Made by a program: the position numbers and the translations under genes. Below are positions 1-12,100 of a stretch of 64,000 nt of DNA, piece by piece. The first letter of the stretch is position 1; each line of letters begins with the position of its first letter. Under the pieces are notes generated by a model. The model was not told the origin of the DNA. It saw nothing but the letters and a program-made list of their open reading frames with translations, and made no database searches. The stretch comes from Beroe forskalii (taxonomy: Eukaryota; Ctenophora; Nuda; Beroida; Beroidae): contig WFMF01000028.1 of NCBI GenBank assembly GCA_011033025.1, positions 310,001-374,000 of the forward strand, written 5' to 3'.

Positions 1-38
1 GCACTGTGCTCAGCTCCCACCCTCTCTTCCTCACTCAG

Positions 39-3000
39 ACTGTGGCAGTGTCCAGGAGGGTGCTCAAGGAACGGCTCCATTCCGTCTACTCCTGCCTCAG
101 CAAGTACAGCTCCACCCCCTCCAGACGCCACTGTCTGGAGTTCCTCACGCTCCTCAACTGTCTGGAGGGCTCCGTGACCAGGGCTCTCCTGGACGACTTC
201 AACTTCGGGAATGCTGCTCTGAAGCAGATGCTAGCCAACCCAGGACCGGTACACGAGCAGGCAGTCCGCTTCATGCTGTCCTTCCTGTGTGTACCAGTGG
301 TGGAGCTCAAGGTCAGGTTCATGGGGATGAGGAACGTGCTCAAGAACATGACCCAGCTCCTCAACAGGAGTGCCGTGGGGTTTGAAGATGGAACTTCTCA
401 AAGTCCTCATTGAACATGTCCTGGATAGCAACAAAATACCAAAGAAGTTAAAATGTCAGTTCTTTGCTGTACCTGTTCTCGTTAAGATATCTCAGTTTTG
501 GAATGATGATAAGACGGAATTACAGACTCTTACCGGTGATTTCTTTAGAGCACTATTCGAGAAGAAATGTGGGGTTCTCTTTGACTGTGCCCCAGCTGAT
601 CTGTTCACAGAAACCTCGAGAAACCCCATCCTACTCAGTTTCATCAAGCATTCCAATGTTACAAGTTCGGGATATGAAGATTTCCTGTTTCACATCATTG
701 CATTGTGCCCCGAGGTTAGCACCACTCTGATCAAGGAAAACTCTGGAAAACCTTTCACTGAACGGGAACTTAGGATTCTCAGGGCTAGGGACATTCCCAG
801 GATACTTTCTAAAATACCTGCCGACATCACTGACCGACAAATAGTTGACTTCCTTGCTCCTAAGTCTATCTGTGACGTTTTAGAGAAACAGCTGAAGAAA
901 GGAAGAACAGAGGTAATATACGAGTCGTTGTTACTTCTATCAGAAACCGCAGCCACTGCAGTTTGCTCACTAACAGAAAGACCAAAGCTAAGAGACTACG
1001 CTATCTACAATCTCATTGATGTGTCAGCCCTTCATAACGCTGGTATTCTCGATGCCAAACTAGCGTGCTCGTACCTGAAAATAGACAAGTTTTGTCTGAG
1101 TCACATTAAGCTTGATCCCCTGTTAGAAGTGGATGAGGATGAGAGGCTATCAGATGACGGTATAAGCTTGCTGCTTGAACTGTGTCCTTCTGCATTGTTG
1201 GATTATGTGAAACGTAAGGGTGTTTCGTTGTGTAAGACTATTGTGAGACCTAGCAACGAACATGCATCTGATAAGCCACGTCGGCTCTGGGAAGGCATCC
1301 TGCACGCAAGTGTTTATGTTGGAGGTGATTCCACGCGGCAAATTAAGAGATTGATATCAGTCATATCTTCGATAACCTTTGACGATTTCTCGAGCTTTTT
1401 ACCTGAACCGATACGTCCTTTCGAACGTGTTACCCTGGTTGAGAATCTTCTTATTAGTTTGCATAACAACGATACGTGTGCTTTTCTACAATCATTCATT
1501 TCCAGTGGGTGTGAAGATGAGCGAATAATTTTCAGAAAACCAGAGCTCCACCAAGATGATTTTGTATTATCTCGTTTACTGAGGGCATGCTATCGCTACT
1601 ATGAACCCCGTGATATCTTTCAATACGATGGAAATCATGTCCTGGACCCTGACTGTCCAGTTCCTTTGCTGGGAGCTTTTTTATTTGATGACACAGACTT
1701 CTTCATGGACATTGGCCAAGATGATTATGAAGTAAGGGGTGATATTGTGGCTTTGGAAAAGTATTTCCTCATGTTCGAACACATGGCATCCTTGTACCAT
1801 CCGACAAATGCCATGGCAGGCATGTTTACTTGCCGATTTTTTGAATTCCTCCGAATACTTGATGAAAATACCATATCTGCCATGAAGAGCAGCCCTGAAG
1901 AATACAGAAATGTCACCTCGACTCTCAATGAAATTGTTATCACGTTACTGGAGAGAGAGTATAAGTTTACCGTCTTAGAGGGATTGCGTTGTATAATTCT
2001 CAGAGAATGGATTGACGATGTGCTTGTAGTCAGTGTTGTTAACAAGGTGGTGATCACTGAAGATCCTATGTACCGGGGCGATGATTATTTCCTTGAAACT
2101 ATCAAGCCTCACATGGCAACAATTGCAGAGTTCAGCAGGTGCCACCGCTTTACTCCAGTTAAGAGCATCTACTTTGGTTTGTACCACCTCTTGTCCTTGC
2201 TAGGGGAGTATCCCGACCACATTGACAAGTATCTCATCTCATGGACCCTTCTCTTCATCGATGACGTGCATAATAGTGACTTGCCTGCTGAGTTCATCCA
2301 GCACATTCCTCGGAGCCAGCAGTTTCAACTGCATGCAGAGTTGATGAAGGAGCAATGTCCCTCAGATATCAGTGGATTGAATTCCCATTGTGAGGGCAGC
2401 AGGCGTGGTGCGTTGACAGCCGGGTTCAAGTGGCTCCTCCTTCTGGAGGAAAGCCTCACTGGAAAACCCTGCCGGAAGTTGGTTGATTCAGTGAGCTCAG
2501 AACTCGAGGAAGGAGTGCTGAGGCATTTCACTCTGTCCGCTGCCCAGTATGTCACAGAACGCTATAAGGAGGAAGATTTGACCGATGATGAGGAAATGGG
2601 AATTTTATTGGAGAGGAAAACTGAAATCTCTCATTCTCTTTTGCCTAAACTCCTTCCCAGGGTTGTGTTTTCCCATGATACGAACAATTTCCTGGAATTC
2701 GTGGAGGAAGCCATTGACCTCAAGTGTGCCGAGTTCTTTGTTTCACGAAACTTCCTAAGTGCTGCAGAGTCTTCGGGGTGTTTTAAGAGCAAGAAGATCC
2801 TGAAGGATGTTTTCTTGATTTTTGTTGAAAGCGGTGATTTGGAACTTTTTACAAGCTTCATGACCCGGTACGTGTCACTGTATGAAGATAACTTGCCTAC
2901 CTTTGTGAGGAAGCAAATTGATGTGTTTCTCATTGGATTACTTCGGGACATTAAAGTCGATGGAAACTTTGAGAAGATAGAAATGCTAGCTCTTCTCCTT

Positions 3001-4145
3001 TCAACATTTGGCGACATCCTCAAAGGTGATTATCTTGAAAAGTTATATGCAAAAGTTCTCGCTGAATCTAATGTTCAGAAGACACTTGTGTCAGAAGCTA
3101 ACTCGCTTGAAAAGGAGAAAATAACCAAACTAATTTCATTTCTATTGGAAAGCAAGAAAGTTCCGTCTGAGACTTTGACCAAGACACAACATCTTCTCTT
3201 CCAAACAGCTTATCAGATAACCTCGAGCACGTCAGACCAGCACATCGCAAAGATCCTCAAACACTTCGAGTCGAGTGGCGTAACCTCCCAGTACCCCTTT
3301 GCTTTTGGCGTGTATGTGGACGAACTGAAGAACATCAAAAACATAACGTTTTACAACGAACACTGCATTAAAATCCTTGAGAATCTGAGTACCGAACTCA
3401 TGACGAATCTGATCAATAACTTCCCGCTCAGCTGTGAAGTTGAGGACCTCTCCTCGGAAGTGCCGTGTTACGATGTCGAGTACTTGCTGTCTCTGCTGCT
3501 CCACATCCTGAGTAAGTGTGAGGTTGATGCTCGGATCATCCTATCCAACCCCATCTCCAGGGTCGTCCTGCCTCGCCCTCAGCAGTCAGAGTGACGTAAT
3601 ACGACGAGCTGCGTACGAGTGTGTGTACAAACTATCGCTCAAGGTAGAGGAGGAGAAGTTTAAGGAGAAGTCCATGTGTTCGTACCTCCTGCAGATGTTG
3701 AGAGACTCCATCTTGACAGATAACGAGCGGCTGCCCTCACTTGTCAATGTACTTCCTGGGCGTGCTCCTTCACACGCTCTTCACGCCACACAAACACACC
3801 TACCCCACCGTCTGTCACTTCCTGCTCCAGCGGCCGGTATTCGACTTTGGCGATGTGCCAATGTTCTACGTCATGTTCTGCAGTTCCGGCCAGCACTACC
3901 GACAGGAGGAGAACTGGTTGCTAGAAACTCTGGTTCACGCCGTGAGGGATGAGACAGACTATAAAATCCTTACCAGGAGACACGTGCTTTCGCTGTGTTT
4001 TTCTCAGAGGGTTTGTCCCACAGTTGACCCACACACAGCTAGACTCATTGACAGATTGTTTGAGAAAGTGGGAGGTATTAAAAGTTCAAAGGTGAAAAGA
4101 GATTTGGAGGATAGGGGATTATTGTTAAGCCAACTTTCATTTTGA
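39..4145 (+). CDS. URB1: URB1/NPA1-like nucleolar pre-ribosomal-associated protein 1 (3' part, three frame breaks)
   Basis: URB1 (yeast Npa1) is a large helical-repeat scaffold of early nucleolar pre-60S particles. The window holds roughly the last 1,370 residues; animal URB1 is about 2,270. An intron end (pyrimidine-rich, CAG at 36-38) precedes the exon, which opens at 39 with TVAVSRRVLKERL. Family-like blocks are LLDDFNFGNAALKQML near the start, and DVIRRAAYECVYKL, FGDVPMFYVMFCSSG, ENWLLETLVHAVRD and RRHVLSLCFS at the end. The rest is Leu-rich and helical with no enzyme motif. Reading needs three forward one-base shifts: near 377-381 (run of four G), near 3571 and near 3740. Family-like sequence continues unbroken across each, so the breaks look like single-base insertions (assembly or real) rather than introns. 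Stop is TGA at 4143-4145. Identification rests on family patterns recalled for the C-terminal region; no search was run. Confidence 0.8.
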
Positions 4146-5216
4146 TTTTATGATTCTATTTTTACGGGTTTATTTATTTCTATTAGTGGAAATCAACTAC
4201 TATTTTAGCCTTAATTTAGCCATCATTTTTTAACCAGCCCATTGAACAGGCCCCCTGGTCATTTTTTCGAACGGTTGCCAATCAAGGAATTTATGCTCAA
4301 AAATAACTCGTTAATATACTCATTTAATTGCGTCAACAGAGCCAAACCCGGTATAACGATGAAATTAAATGTATAAGGGCGTTCGGAAATGATTGTCACT
4401 ACAGGCATAAAATGAAAAAAAATGACCAAACATGTCAAAATTTCAACATATTCCAGCACAGGGGTCTCTACCAGACTGAATTGCAAATTTTCAGTGTTAA
4501 CGAAGAATTTTGAGTGGGTCATCTGGCTTGCTTTTTGATATTTGTCAGGTGCTCCGCTGTAGGTATGGCGAATTCTACATCTTCTAGGCCATGTTTTTAT
4601 GGTCTGATTTCACTATTCAGAACACATTGAACAAAAATTTAAAATACTTAACTGTTAAATGAAAGCGAATAAGGTAATATGATGCCGGAAAATTGTTTGA
4701 TGTTATTGTTTTTATTTGACCCTTCTCAGGTGCGTATTTAAATTAAAGATTCTGTCATTAGGTTAGCCAAGTGATCGACAAAATAGTATACTTCTTAATT
4801 TGATACAATACCATGCTTGTGATGTGAAACTTCATATAATTAACCAAAATCCGAATTTTTCAGACATCCTCATTTATGATACTTAATTTATTTACATTTA
4901 AATATCTTATTGTTGATCTTTTTATGTATCACTGACTACAAAGTTTTATTGTTTTCGCTTAATATGTCTTGATTTAATGTCTTGATTTTGAAAAAGAATG
5001 TCTTGATTTAGCGTATAGAAAACATCACAGAAAAGTGGCAAATTACGTGGTCCCACAATTCTCTGTAGAATACGTAAGACGCGAAAACAAATAAATGATC
5101 AATTGTCGCGCACGTGAGTACCGATATACGGAATGATAGAAATCAGAAAGAAATTAATGAGAATCGAAAATAAATAAATTAAATTCTAGCTGGAACGTTC
5201 ATTTTCATGCTTGCCC
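4146..5216. other. Spacer after URB1, no gene seen
   Basis: AT-rich DNA with short frames only. I see no convincing exon, and no canonical AATAAA close behind the URB1 stop. Confidence 0.5.
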
Positions 5217-5252
5217 TAAAATGAGTGATCCAAACGATTTTTCAGCAATAAT

Positions 5253-5281
5253 TATAGGGTAATTATAGGGTAATTATAGCA
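5253..5281. repeat. Short tandem repeat, unit GGGTAATTATA
   Basis: About three copies of an 11-bp unit (AATTATAGGGT) in an otherwise plain AT-rich spacer. Confidence 0.7.
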
Positions 5282-5516
5282 CATTTTCCTTTAACAATAT
5301 GGCACATGCTTGCCAGTCACGTTACTGTGCACAACAACCTGGCCCCTCAGCTCCGCGCGCGCGCCCAGACTCTAATTTGAACAAATTTTGAAAAAATATA
5401 GGGCAAACATGAAACAACTACAACGTCTGGCAAACACATGCTACGAGTCCCTGTTTGTTCGCGCTTGCAAAACAAAGTTCCGTAACAATGTAACATGGAG
5501 TATAGGTGCATGCATA

Positions 5517-5580
5517 GAACAGCAGTTGATCGAATGGAATTGGTTGATCGATCAACTTCATTTGATCGACTGATGTGTTT
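5517..5580. repeat. Truncated copy of the TCGATC-rich MITE family
   Basis: The segment has the hallmark GATCGAATGGAATTGG, then GATCGATCAACTTC and the GATGTGTTTTA tail. These are seen in full copies at 9626-9844 and 32720-32953. Only the subterminal half is present and its ends have decayed. Confidence 0.65.
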
Positions 5581-5727
5581 TAAATGAAAAATCTTTGGCA
5601 GATGATTAGGTAATCAAAATATATTAATTTTTATGAAAATTTTGAACGATTTGGAATTTTACCTGTACCCAACCAAAAATTGACCTTTTCCAGAAAAATT
5701 GTCAAAATTAAAACTGAAGTACCCAAA

Positions 5728-5815
5728 ATTTGCCAGGCGTTGCCTGGCCCCCTCGCGCGCGCGAAGCGCGCGCGCCCCGACTCGCAGAGTCGGCAGGCAA
5801 CGTCTGGCTACCCAA
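5728..5815. repeat. GC-rich compound hairpin
   Basis: An island of CG-rich palindromes in AT-rich DNA. An outer arm GCCAGGCGTTGCC pairs with GGCAACGTCTGGC, enclosing a CGCGCGCG/GCGCGCGC stem and a CGACTC/GAGTCG stem. A simpler relative sits at 16829-16885, so this is a dispersed family and not a unique regulatory site. Confidence 0.7.
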
Positions 5816-5959
5816 AATAGTGTAAATCTATGATGTATTATGAATAGGATATATTCTCACTGGAGTGTGTTGAGGATTTGGAAATTGAGTTGTGTGGCTG
5901 CAAGGCAAATTTTTTATATTTATATTTATTTATTCAAATCAACACAAGCCTATTCCAGA

Positions 5960-6288
5960 TGTATAGGAGACATGAGACTGAGAAGAAGAACAAATACAAT
6001 GATAGAGTGATTCAGGTTGAAAAGGCTACATTCACACCACTAGTTTTCAGCACAACTGGTGGGATGGGCAACGAGGCAGCAAGGTTTCTGAAGCACCTGG
6101 CTGTGAAACTCAGTAATAAATCAGGACAATCATACAGTGATACGGTTGCCTTTGTGAGACGCCGCTTAAGATTTGACCTTCTTAAGACATGTGTCATTTC
6201 ACTGCGAGGTTATAGGGGTAAACCAAGAGCCATAGCAGCAGAAATGGAGACACTGGACCTCAATCTCATACCTAAAGCAGAGTATTAG
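5960..6288 (+). pseudogene. C-terminal tail of a retrotransposon reverse-transcriptase polyprotein
   Basis: From about 5960 the frame encodes MYRRHETEKK, then FTPLVFSTTGGMG, then about 60 residues ending near LRGYRGK, then a stop. The FTPLVFSTTGGMG block followed by a helical ~50-residue tail matches the C-terminal end of reverse-transcriptase polyproteins I know from cnidarian and other invertebrate genomes. No polymerase domain lies upstream, so this is a 5'-truncated fragment. A possible acceptor (pyrimidine stretch, CCAG at 5956-5959) precedes it, so exon capture by a host transcript is conceivable. The element class is uncertain. Confidence 0.5.
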
Positions 6289-6749
6289 CTGAAATTGGAT
6301 CTAGTGTCAGCCAACAAGAATCATTGGTCATTATGGAATTATGAATATCTTTTGAACTTTCAAGTTTTATGGTGCCAGCTGTTCTTTTAATGAAAGTTCA
6401 TACATATTGTTTTTTCTTTTCATACAGTGGGCTGTAGACACAGCTATTTTTTTTGCATGATTCACCAATGGTAACATTTTTCTTGTCCGTATGTTCATGT
6501 GAATCTGACCGTTTTTGGCCTTTTCATTCCTTATTGGGGCATTTTTAATGACAGGGATTGTTTTTTTAACACTTGGTTAATTTGTAATGTTCAGGACTTA
6601 TAATATATTTTTATTTTACTTTTTAAACATGAATTATATTGATGATGCTTTGTGAAATTGTGATACACTATTGGTGATGCACCTCTAGTGCTTTCTCAGA
6701 ATATATTTATACTATTTCGTTCTCTTCGGAGATTTTTTTTTCAATCATA

Positions 6750-6826
6750 AGGTGCCTGTAACATTCGTCGGTCAATCGAATGGAATTGGTCGATTGATCA
6801 ACTCCAATTGAACGAATGATGTGTGG
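6750..6826. repeat. Half copy of the TCGATC-rich MITE
   Basis: It begins AAGGTGCCTGTAACATTCG and continues through GGTCAATCGAATGG and GATCAACTCC to GAATGATGTGTG, matching the left half of the intact copy at 32720-32953. The right half is absent. Confidence 0.75.
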
Positions 6827-7070
6827 GCGTAGCTGAGGATCCTGTTGAGTGAACCTGTCCACAATGGCGGTAGGTACCTGCACAGTAGTAGGTGCCGATG
6901 TACTCAGCCCTAATACTGCCTAGGGAGGGGCATTTCCCCAGGATGTGCGATACCATTTCATATTTGCTTTTGTAGAGAGGACTGGTTGCAGGGACAGCAG
7001 GATTCACTTTCTTAAGGTGGTAGTTTAGGACTGTATGGCCTGTCAGGACTGTACATTGCCAAGAATTCAA
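6827..7070 (-). pseudogene. Non-LTR retrotransposon fragment, RNase H-distal/zinc-knuckle-like C-terminus
   Basis: Read on the minus strand, the frame gives WQCTVLTGHTVLNYHLKK, then, about 20 residues later, SHILGKCPSLGSIRAEYIG. The LTGH...LNYHL and HIL..CP.L..IR...G pattern is the C-terminal signature following the RNase H domain in I/Jockey-type LINEs. The usual Cys pair between the two blocks is degraded (SPLYKSK). No intact reverse transcriptase is linked to it, so it is a dead fragment. The downstream end of the frame runs into the MITE half copy. Confidence 0.55.
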
Positions 7071-7429
7071 GTAAATTTTGTTTACTTGATCAAATTTTGT
7101 TTACTTGGCCTCAATAAAGATGTGCAAAATTGTGTACTTTTGATGGAATTTATCACACTGCTTTTAGAGTTAAATGGCTTAAAATGATAAATGTTCAATT
7201 TCCTTTGATATTTTTGCCTCAAGTTGAGCTCTATAACATGTTTTCAGTTTTCTGTTATCAGAATATAATTTAACCATTTTATATACCCTTGCACTTCCCA
7301 AGCCTATCAGTCGAAAGCCAATCAAATGAAATGTCAAAGGATAGTTAAAGGACCCATGCCCTGCCCAAAACAACAACAACAACAAATACAACAACAGCAA
7401 CATTTATGACAATGTAAATAGTTCCTTCC

Positions 7430-8110
7430 TTCTTTTCCAGGCAGTATCCTGGAACTGGGCTTTGCCCATTGAGCCTAGTTTATTTCCAATTAATGGGAAT
7501 ATAATTTAAGTCTCAAGTCTGGCTGGGTCAGGCCTCCCTGTGACCCATCTAGATGAAGAGAGGTGGTACATAGCCACCTTCGAAGATCTTTGACCTAATC
7601 TGCAAGCAAGCCTTGTCTTCCTTTGCAGTCTGATTGATGCCACAGGCGTTGGCAGCTTGCCCATCCAGAGAGGTCCTGGACAGACTGGCTGCTCTCAGCC
7701 CAGGATATTCCTGGCAGTCGGATGGCCTAAAAAACCGCCCAGGAGTTCACACTCTTCACCTAGTGTACTAGGGATAGTCTCCATGCTCAGCATGGCTGCC
7801 ACTGGCCTGGTCCATTAAACAGACCCCGGCCTTTTTACTAAGATGGAATTTATGTAGAAAGTTGAAGCCCACTGAGGAAATCTGTGCATCTTTATTTATG
7901 AGGCCTCTGTCAATCCAGGCTACGTCTGAACTCTTCCCTCCCACAGGAAGATTCCAGATGAAGATGGATGCATATTGTTGAGCATGGCAAAAGTCTGCTG
8001 CTACTTTTATTTTGAAGGTTTTACTTCTATTCCAACAGCTGTAACAGCCAATGACAGGAATCAAAGGATTCAAGTGTAATCAAGCCAGTGATGGTTATGG
8101 AAGTGTAATC
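7430..8110. other. Spacer of higher GC, possibly decayed retroelement
   Basis: Base composition is richer in GC than the flanks, and a 101-residue minus-strand frame (7768-8073) is open. I could not match it to a known domain. Its position next to the LINE fragment suggests degenerate retrotransposon sequence. Confidence 0.3.
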
Positions 8111-8724
8111 CATACTTTAGTTGCCCGAGACTTCGCTGCAATGGGCAGCTCCTCATTTAACCCTCCCGCACAGTTTCCTGTATGCTTGGCTGAGTGAACC
8201 GTATGGCTGCTTAGGTGAGAATTCTCACCCTTAGCACAATAGGCACGGCCCAATTGGCACCATTTAACAAATTCTCCATATTCTAAGATACTACTGCATC
8301 AGCTGGAAAGTTTTTAATGAAAAAGGCAAATCTCAACATAGCAAATAAGTAAAACTTGAGCACAAAATTCAACTGCCACTTTTAGTACCAGTTGGTGTTC
8401 AAAAAGCAAACTTTTCAATTTTGTTTGGAGGTTTGAGGGACTTTAACAGCCTGTGTGTTTCCTTTTCCCCCAGAATTTCAATTCTTGACATGTTGGGAAT
8501 TATGCCTTCATTGTGAAATGTGACCTTCTGAAAACACTCCAAAACAAACTTCCAAGTTAAGGTTCAACACCTTTATTTTAATCATAGGATAAATCAAAAA
8601 ATTTTGTCATTTTAAACTCTTGTTATTCAGTACATTATGTATATTGTTAACTGAGTGTAAAATTAGGTTTATAATAGATTGTAAAATGGGATAAAAATTT
8701 GATAACTTGTTTCACTTGATTACT

Positions 8725-8795
8725 TGTTTCACTTGAACCACCAATCTCTCGATTGAAAGTACGACACCTTAACCACTGCGCTACCTGCTGTCTTA
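8725..8795 (-). repeat. tRNA-derived SINE head (pol III A and B boxes)
   Basis: On the minus strand it reads GGTAGCGCAGTGGTTAAGG (A-box-like) and, about 30 nt later, GGTGGTTCAAGTGA (B-box-like), the layout of a tRNA gene 5' region. A proper acceptor-stem partner is not visible and the downstream sequence is not tRNA-like. I therefore call it a SINE head or tRNA pseudogene and not a functional tRNA. Confidence 0.5.
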
Positions 8796-9175
8796 CCCTC
8801 AGTAAGTCAGTAATTTCCCTGCAGTCTCAATACTTTCAAAGCTATTTGAATCACATTTTTACCATGAAATCAGCATGATCTAAAATCTAAATGGTTCTTT
8901 TATATAAAGCAAGAGAAAATATATATTCTAGTTTCAGTGCTGTAAAACATTATTATTGAATTGAATTAACTCTGCCAATTTTAAAATAAAACTGTTGAAT
9001 GCCTCTGAAGAAGTTTTCAGATCATTCGAAATTTTCGAGAGTGAAGTGAAAGATTTTTAAATTTTCAGTTCAATTGCTCATTTTCCAGTCCCCACTGGGA
9101 ATTTAAGGAGGCATTTTCCAGCTTTTTTAACACACCATATTTAAATTTCTAAACTCACTTTTGTGCTAGATAGGT

Positions 9176-12100
9176 ATGTTTAAAGATCCCCAACTGAGAT
9201 GCAGTACTCCTAAAGCTTCTCCAAGCAGAAGAAAGACCATTGGACTATCTCCTCAAGTTGGCTCCAAGCGAGGTACATATTTGATTGAATTTGCATTGTA
9301 AATCTTCAAAAAAATAGTAATACTATGATGCAGCTTATATTCAATCTGCACAAATTTAGTATCTGTAAAATTATAGTTTTATGAATCATGTATTTATTTT
9401 TATTGAAACATGATTATTATTCCAATTTGCATACTCAGTGATCTGAGGGGTAACACATATTATGTGGAATATCACTCAAAACGGATAGCTTGATACCTTT
9501 ACATATCCAAAAATTTTGCACAAAACTCTGAACAACAGAAAATTACTTTTGTGTACAGAATCGTGCGTGCAATTGTTAGTTACTCCTTTTTGAGTGATCT
9601 GCACACTAATAGGGGCATGGGCATGTATAGTACATCGGTTAATTGAATGGAATTGGTCTATCATTCATCTCCATTAGAACAATTGACGTGTTTTATGAGT
9701 CCCAAATGACTTGAGTTGTGTTTAAATAAGCAATATTATTTTTGTTACCCTACTTGCTCAAAGATTTTCTTTCTAAAATACATCAGTCAATCAAATGAAG
9801 TTGATTGATTGACCAATTCCATTCGATCGACCAATGAACTATACATTCACCTCACATTCATGCATTATGGGTGGATGGCCATGGGAAATAAATAGCCCAG
9901 ATAAAATTCGTGCCACTTGGATTGAAATAATAAAATTCGTATGATGCCCCCAATTTTATCACCCACCACCATCCACCTTGAATTGGATTGGCGGATGAAG
10001 AAATATTGCATCAGACATCATCGGGTGCTGTCACACCCACATTCTATAGTCCCCATTTTCCAGTTTTGAATAACTTTTCATCCCACACTTAACTGACTTC
10101 TTGCTAGTACACATTAAATCATGCCATTGAATTTCTAATTTCTTTATTGCAATGTTTCCATCATGAAGAAAAACAGTTACTGATTCAATCAACTGCACAC
10201 CTAAGCTTCTAAGGAATTCAAAAGTAAACTCCTCAAATTTGAAAGTTTCCTGCTTTCAGTGCCCATAATCATGTCCACTCACAATTATCTCTGTCCAAAA
10301 CATGTCCAGATTAGGAAGTATTTTTGACTTGTTCACTTGTTACAGGAACTGAGTTAATTGATGACTCCCTTCTCTCAATAAATGAGGATGAGGAGGAAAA
10401 GAAAGCACACAGGAAGTCTCTTACTCTTCAGGTAACAGATGATTGTGCACTCTGTTTATCAAATCTTTACAAGACACAAGCCTTTATTTTGCTATGGATT
10501 CTTTAGATACTGTATAAATATTCGGATTATGTTTTTGATAACTGATAAGAATAGTTAACCACTGTACCATGTTTTGGTAGTTTCGTTAATTTAGATTGAG
10601 TGACATGAAATGTTTATTCATAGGTACGTTATGTCTTTAAAAACCTATGAATTAAACTTATACCACAACCTTGTTTTCCTGTTCAGAACCATCCGAAACC
10701 ACCGCTTTTTTCCGGTGGGTTCAGGTGGTTTCGGGTGGTTCCAACCGAACCCACCTTAACCCTAACCAGCTTACCCTCACCATAATCCTAACCCTAACTG
10801 AGTTAGGGTTTGGGAAACAAAGTTCAGGTGGGTTTGGTTGGTTCAGTTTGGCCTGGGTTCGGAATTCGGATGTTTCTGGGTGGGTTTCGAAGCTAAATTC
10901 AATCAGGTGAGTTCGGGCGAGTTTGGTGGGTTCTGATGGTTTCGAATGATTCCTGCTTTTACATCAACGAATTTTTGCTTTTTCCAACTTTTTAAACGGG
11001 TAAAAATCTACCATCCTACAACAAGAATTGCGCCTGCCGGAACATTTCTTGTGCCCGTTCTTCCCGTATGCTGGCGCTTAATTTCCTGTTCCCCGGGGCT
11101 GGTATAAAACACGCCGTCATTAAAAAAACGCCGTCGACCATTGTCCGTCTCGCTTACTGACAGGATGAGTTGACGATAAAACGCTTTATAACTTTATCTA
11201 TCAAGAGTCACATCGCAATAATCACATTATTGAATCAATTTTATATTCCATTCGTGAGTATAGACTGAAAACAATAATGGTGCTCTTTTTCTGTAACCTC
11301 GGCGAGCGCTTTAATTCCATGAAACAATAAACGTCGTACGTGATCGGTTTATTATTCGTGATCTTTTCCGTGCCTCTCCATATCTTAGCCAATTTAATCC
11401 TATTCCACCCATTTTCTATTATTTTCATATTTAAGCACCGTTTTTCTATTCCATTTATCATTAATTCCTATTCTTTTTCCAGTTCCATTCTAAAATAGAC
11501 AGCAACTAGACCGTTCCTTTTTCCTTCCGACTATCACTATCTTAGGGCCGTAACTCTTTTTAAAAAATTACTCACCCTCTCCAAAAATTGAGCCGCGCAC
11601 TATATTTGCTTTCGAAATTCATTGACATTGTTTATATAGGAGCAAATTGATCACACGTGTATGGCATTTAACTTACCAGTGTTTATTATTCGTGTTCTTT
11701 TCCGTGCCTCTCCATATCTTAGCCAATTTAATCCTATTCCACCCATTTTCTATTATTTTCATATTTAAGCACCGTTTTTCTATTCCATTTATCATTATTT
11801 CCTATTCTTTTTCCAGTTCCATTCTAAAATAGACAGCAACTAGACCGTTCCTTTTTCCTTCCGACTATCACTATCTTAGGGCCGTAACTCTTTTAAAAAT
11901 TACTCACCCTCTCCAAAATTGAGCCGCACTATATTTGCTTTCGAAATTCATTGACATTGTTTATATAGGAGCAAATTGATCACACGTGTATGGCATTTAA
12001 CTTACCAGTGTTTATTATTCGTGTTCTTTTCCGTGCCTCTCCATATCTTAGCCAATTTAATCCTATTCCACCCATTTTCTATTATTTTCATATTTAAGCA

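Noticed and set aside
312..387. A 76-nt intron explaining the first URB1 frame change
   Set aside because: Phase would work, but the acceptor (GTTTGAAG) is poor and the removed segment looks like genuine URB1 helix; losing one G from the run at 377-380 restores a smooth reading.
3512..3560. A 49-nt intron in URB1 (donor GTAAGT, acceptor CTCCAG) that would also repair the frame
   Set aside because: The removed stretch (SKCEVDARIILSNPISR) fits the URB1 family pattern just before the LALSS block, so it reads as coding; a one-base slip near 3571 explains the frame better. It remains a minor alternative.
8725..8795. Functional tRNA gene
   Set aside because: A and B boxes are visible but no complete acceptor stem or anticodon arm could be closed.
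10760..10812. Interstitial telomere (AACCCTAACC...GTTAGGGTT)
   Set aside because: Only a few imperfect units in both orientations inside a GGTGG-type low-complexity block; also AACCCTAA in the OGA and ferlin arrays comes from coding-border repeats.
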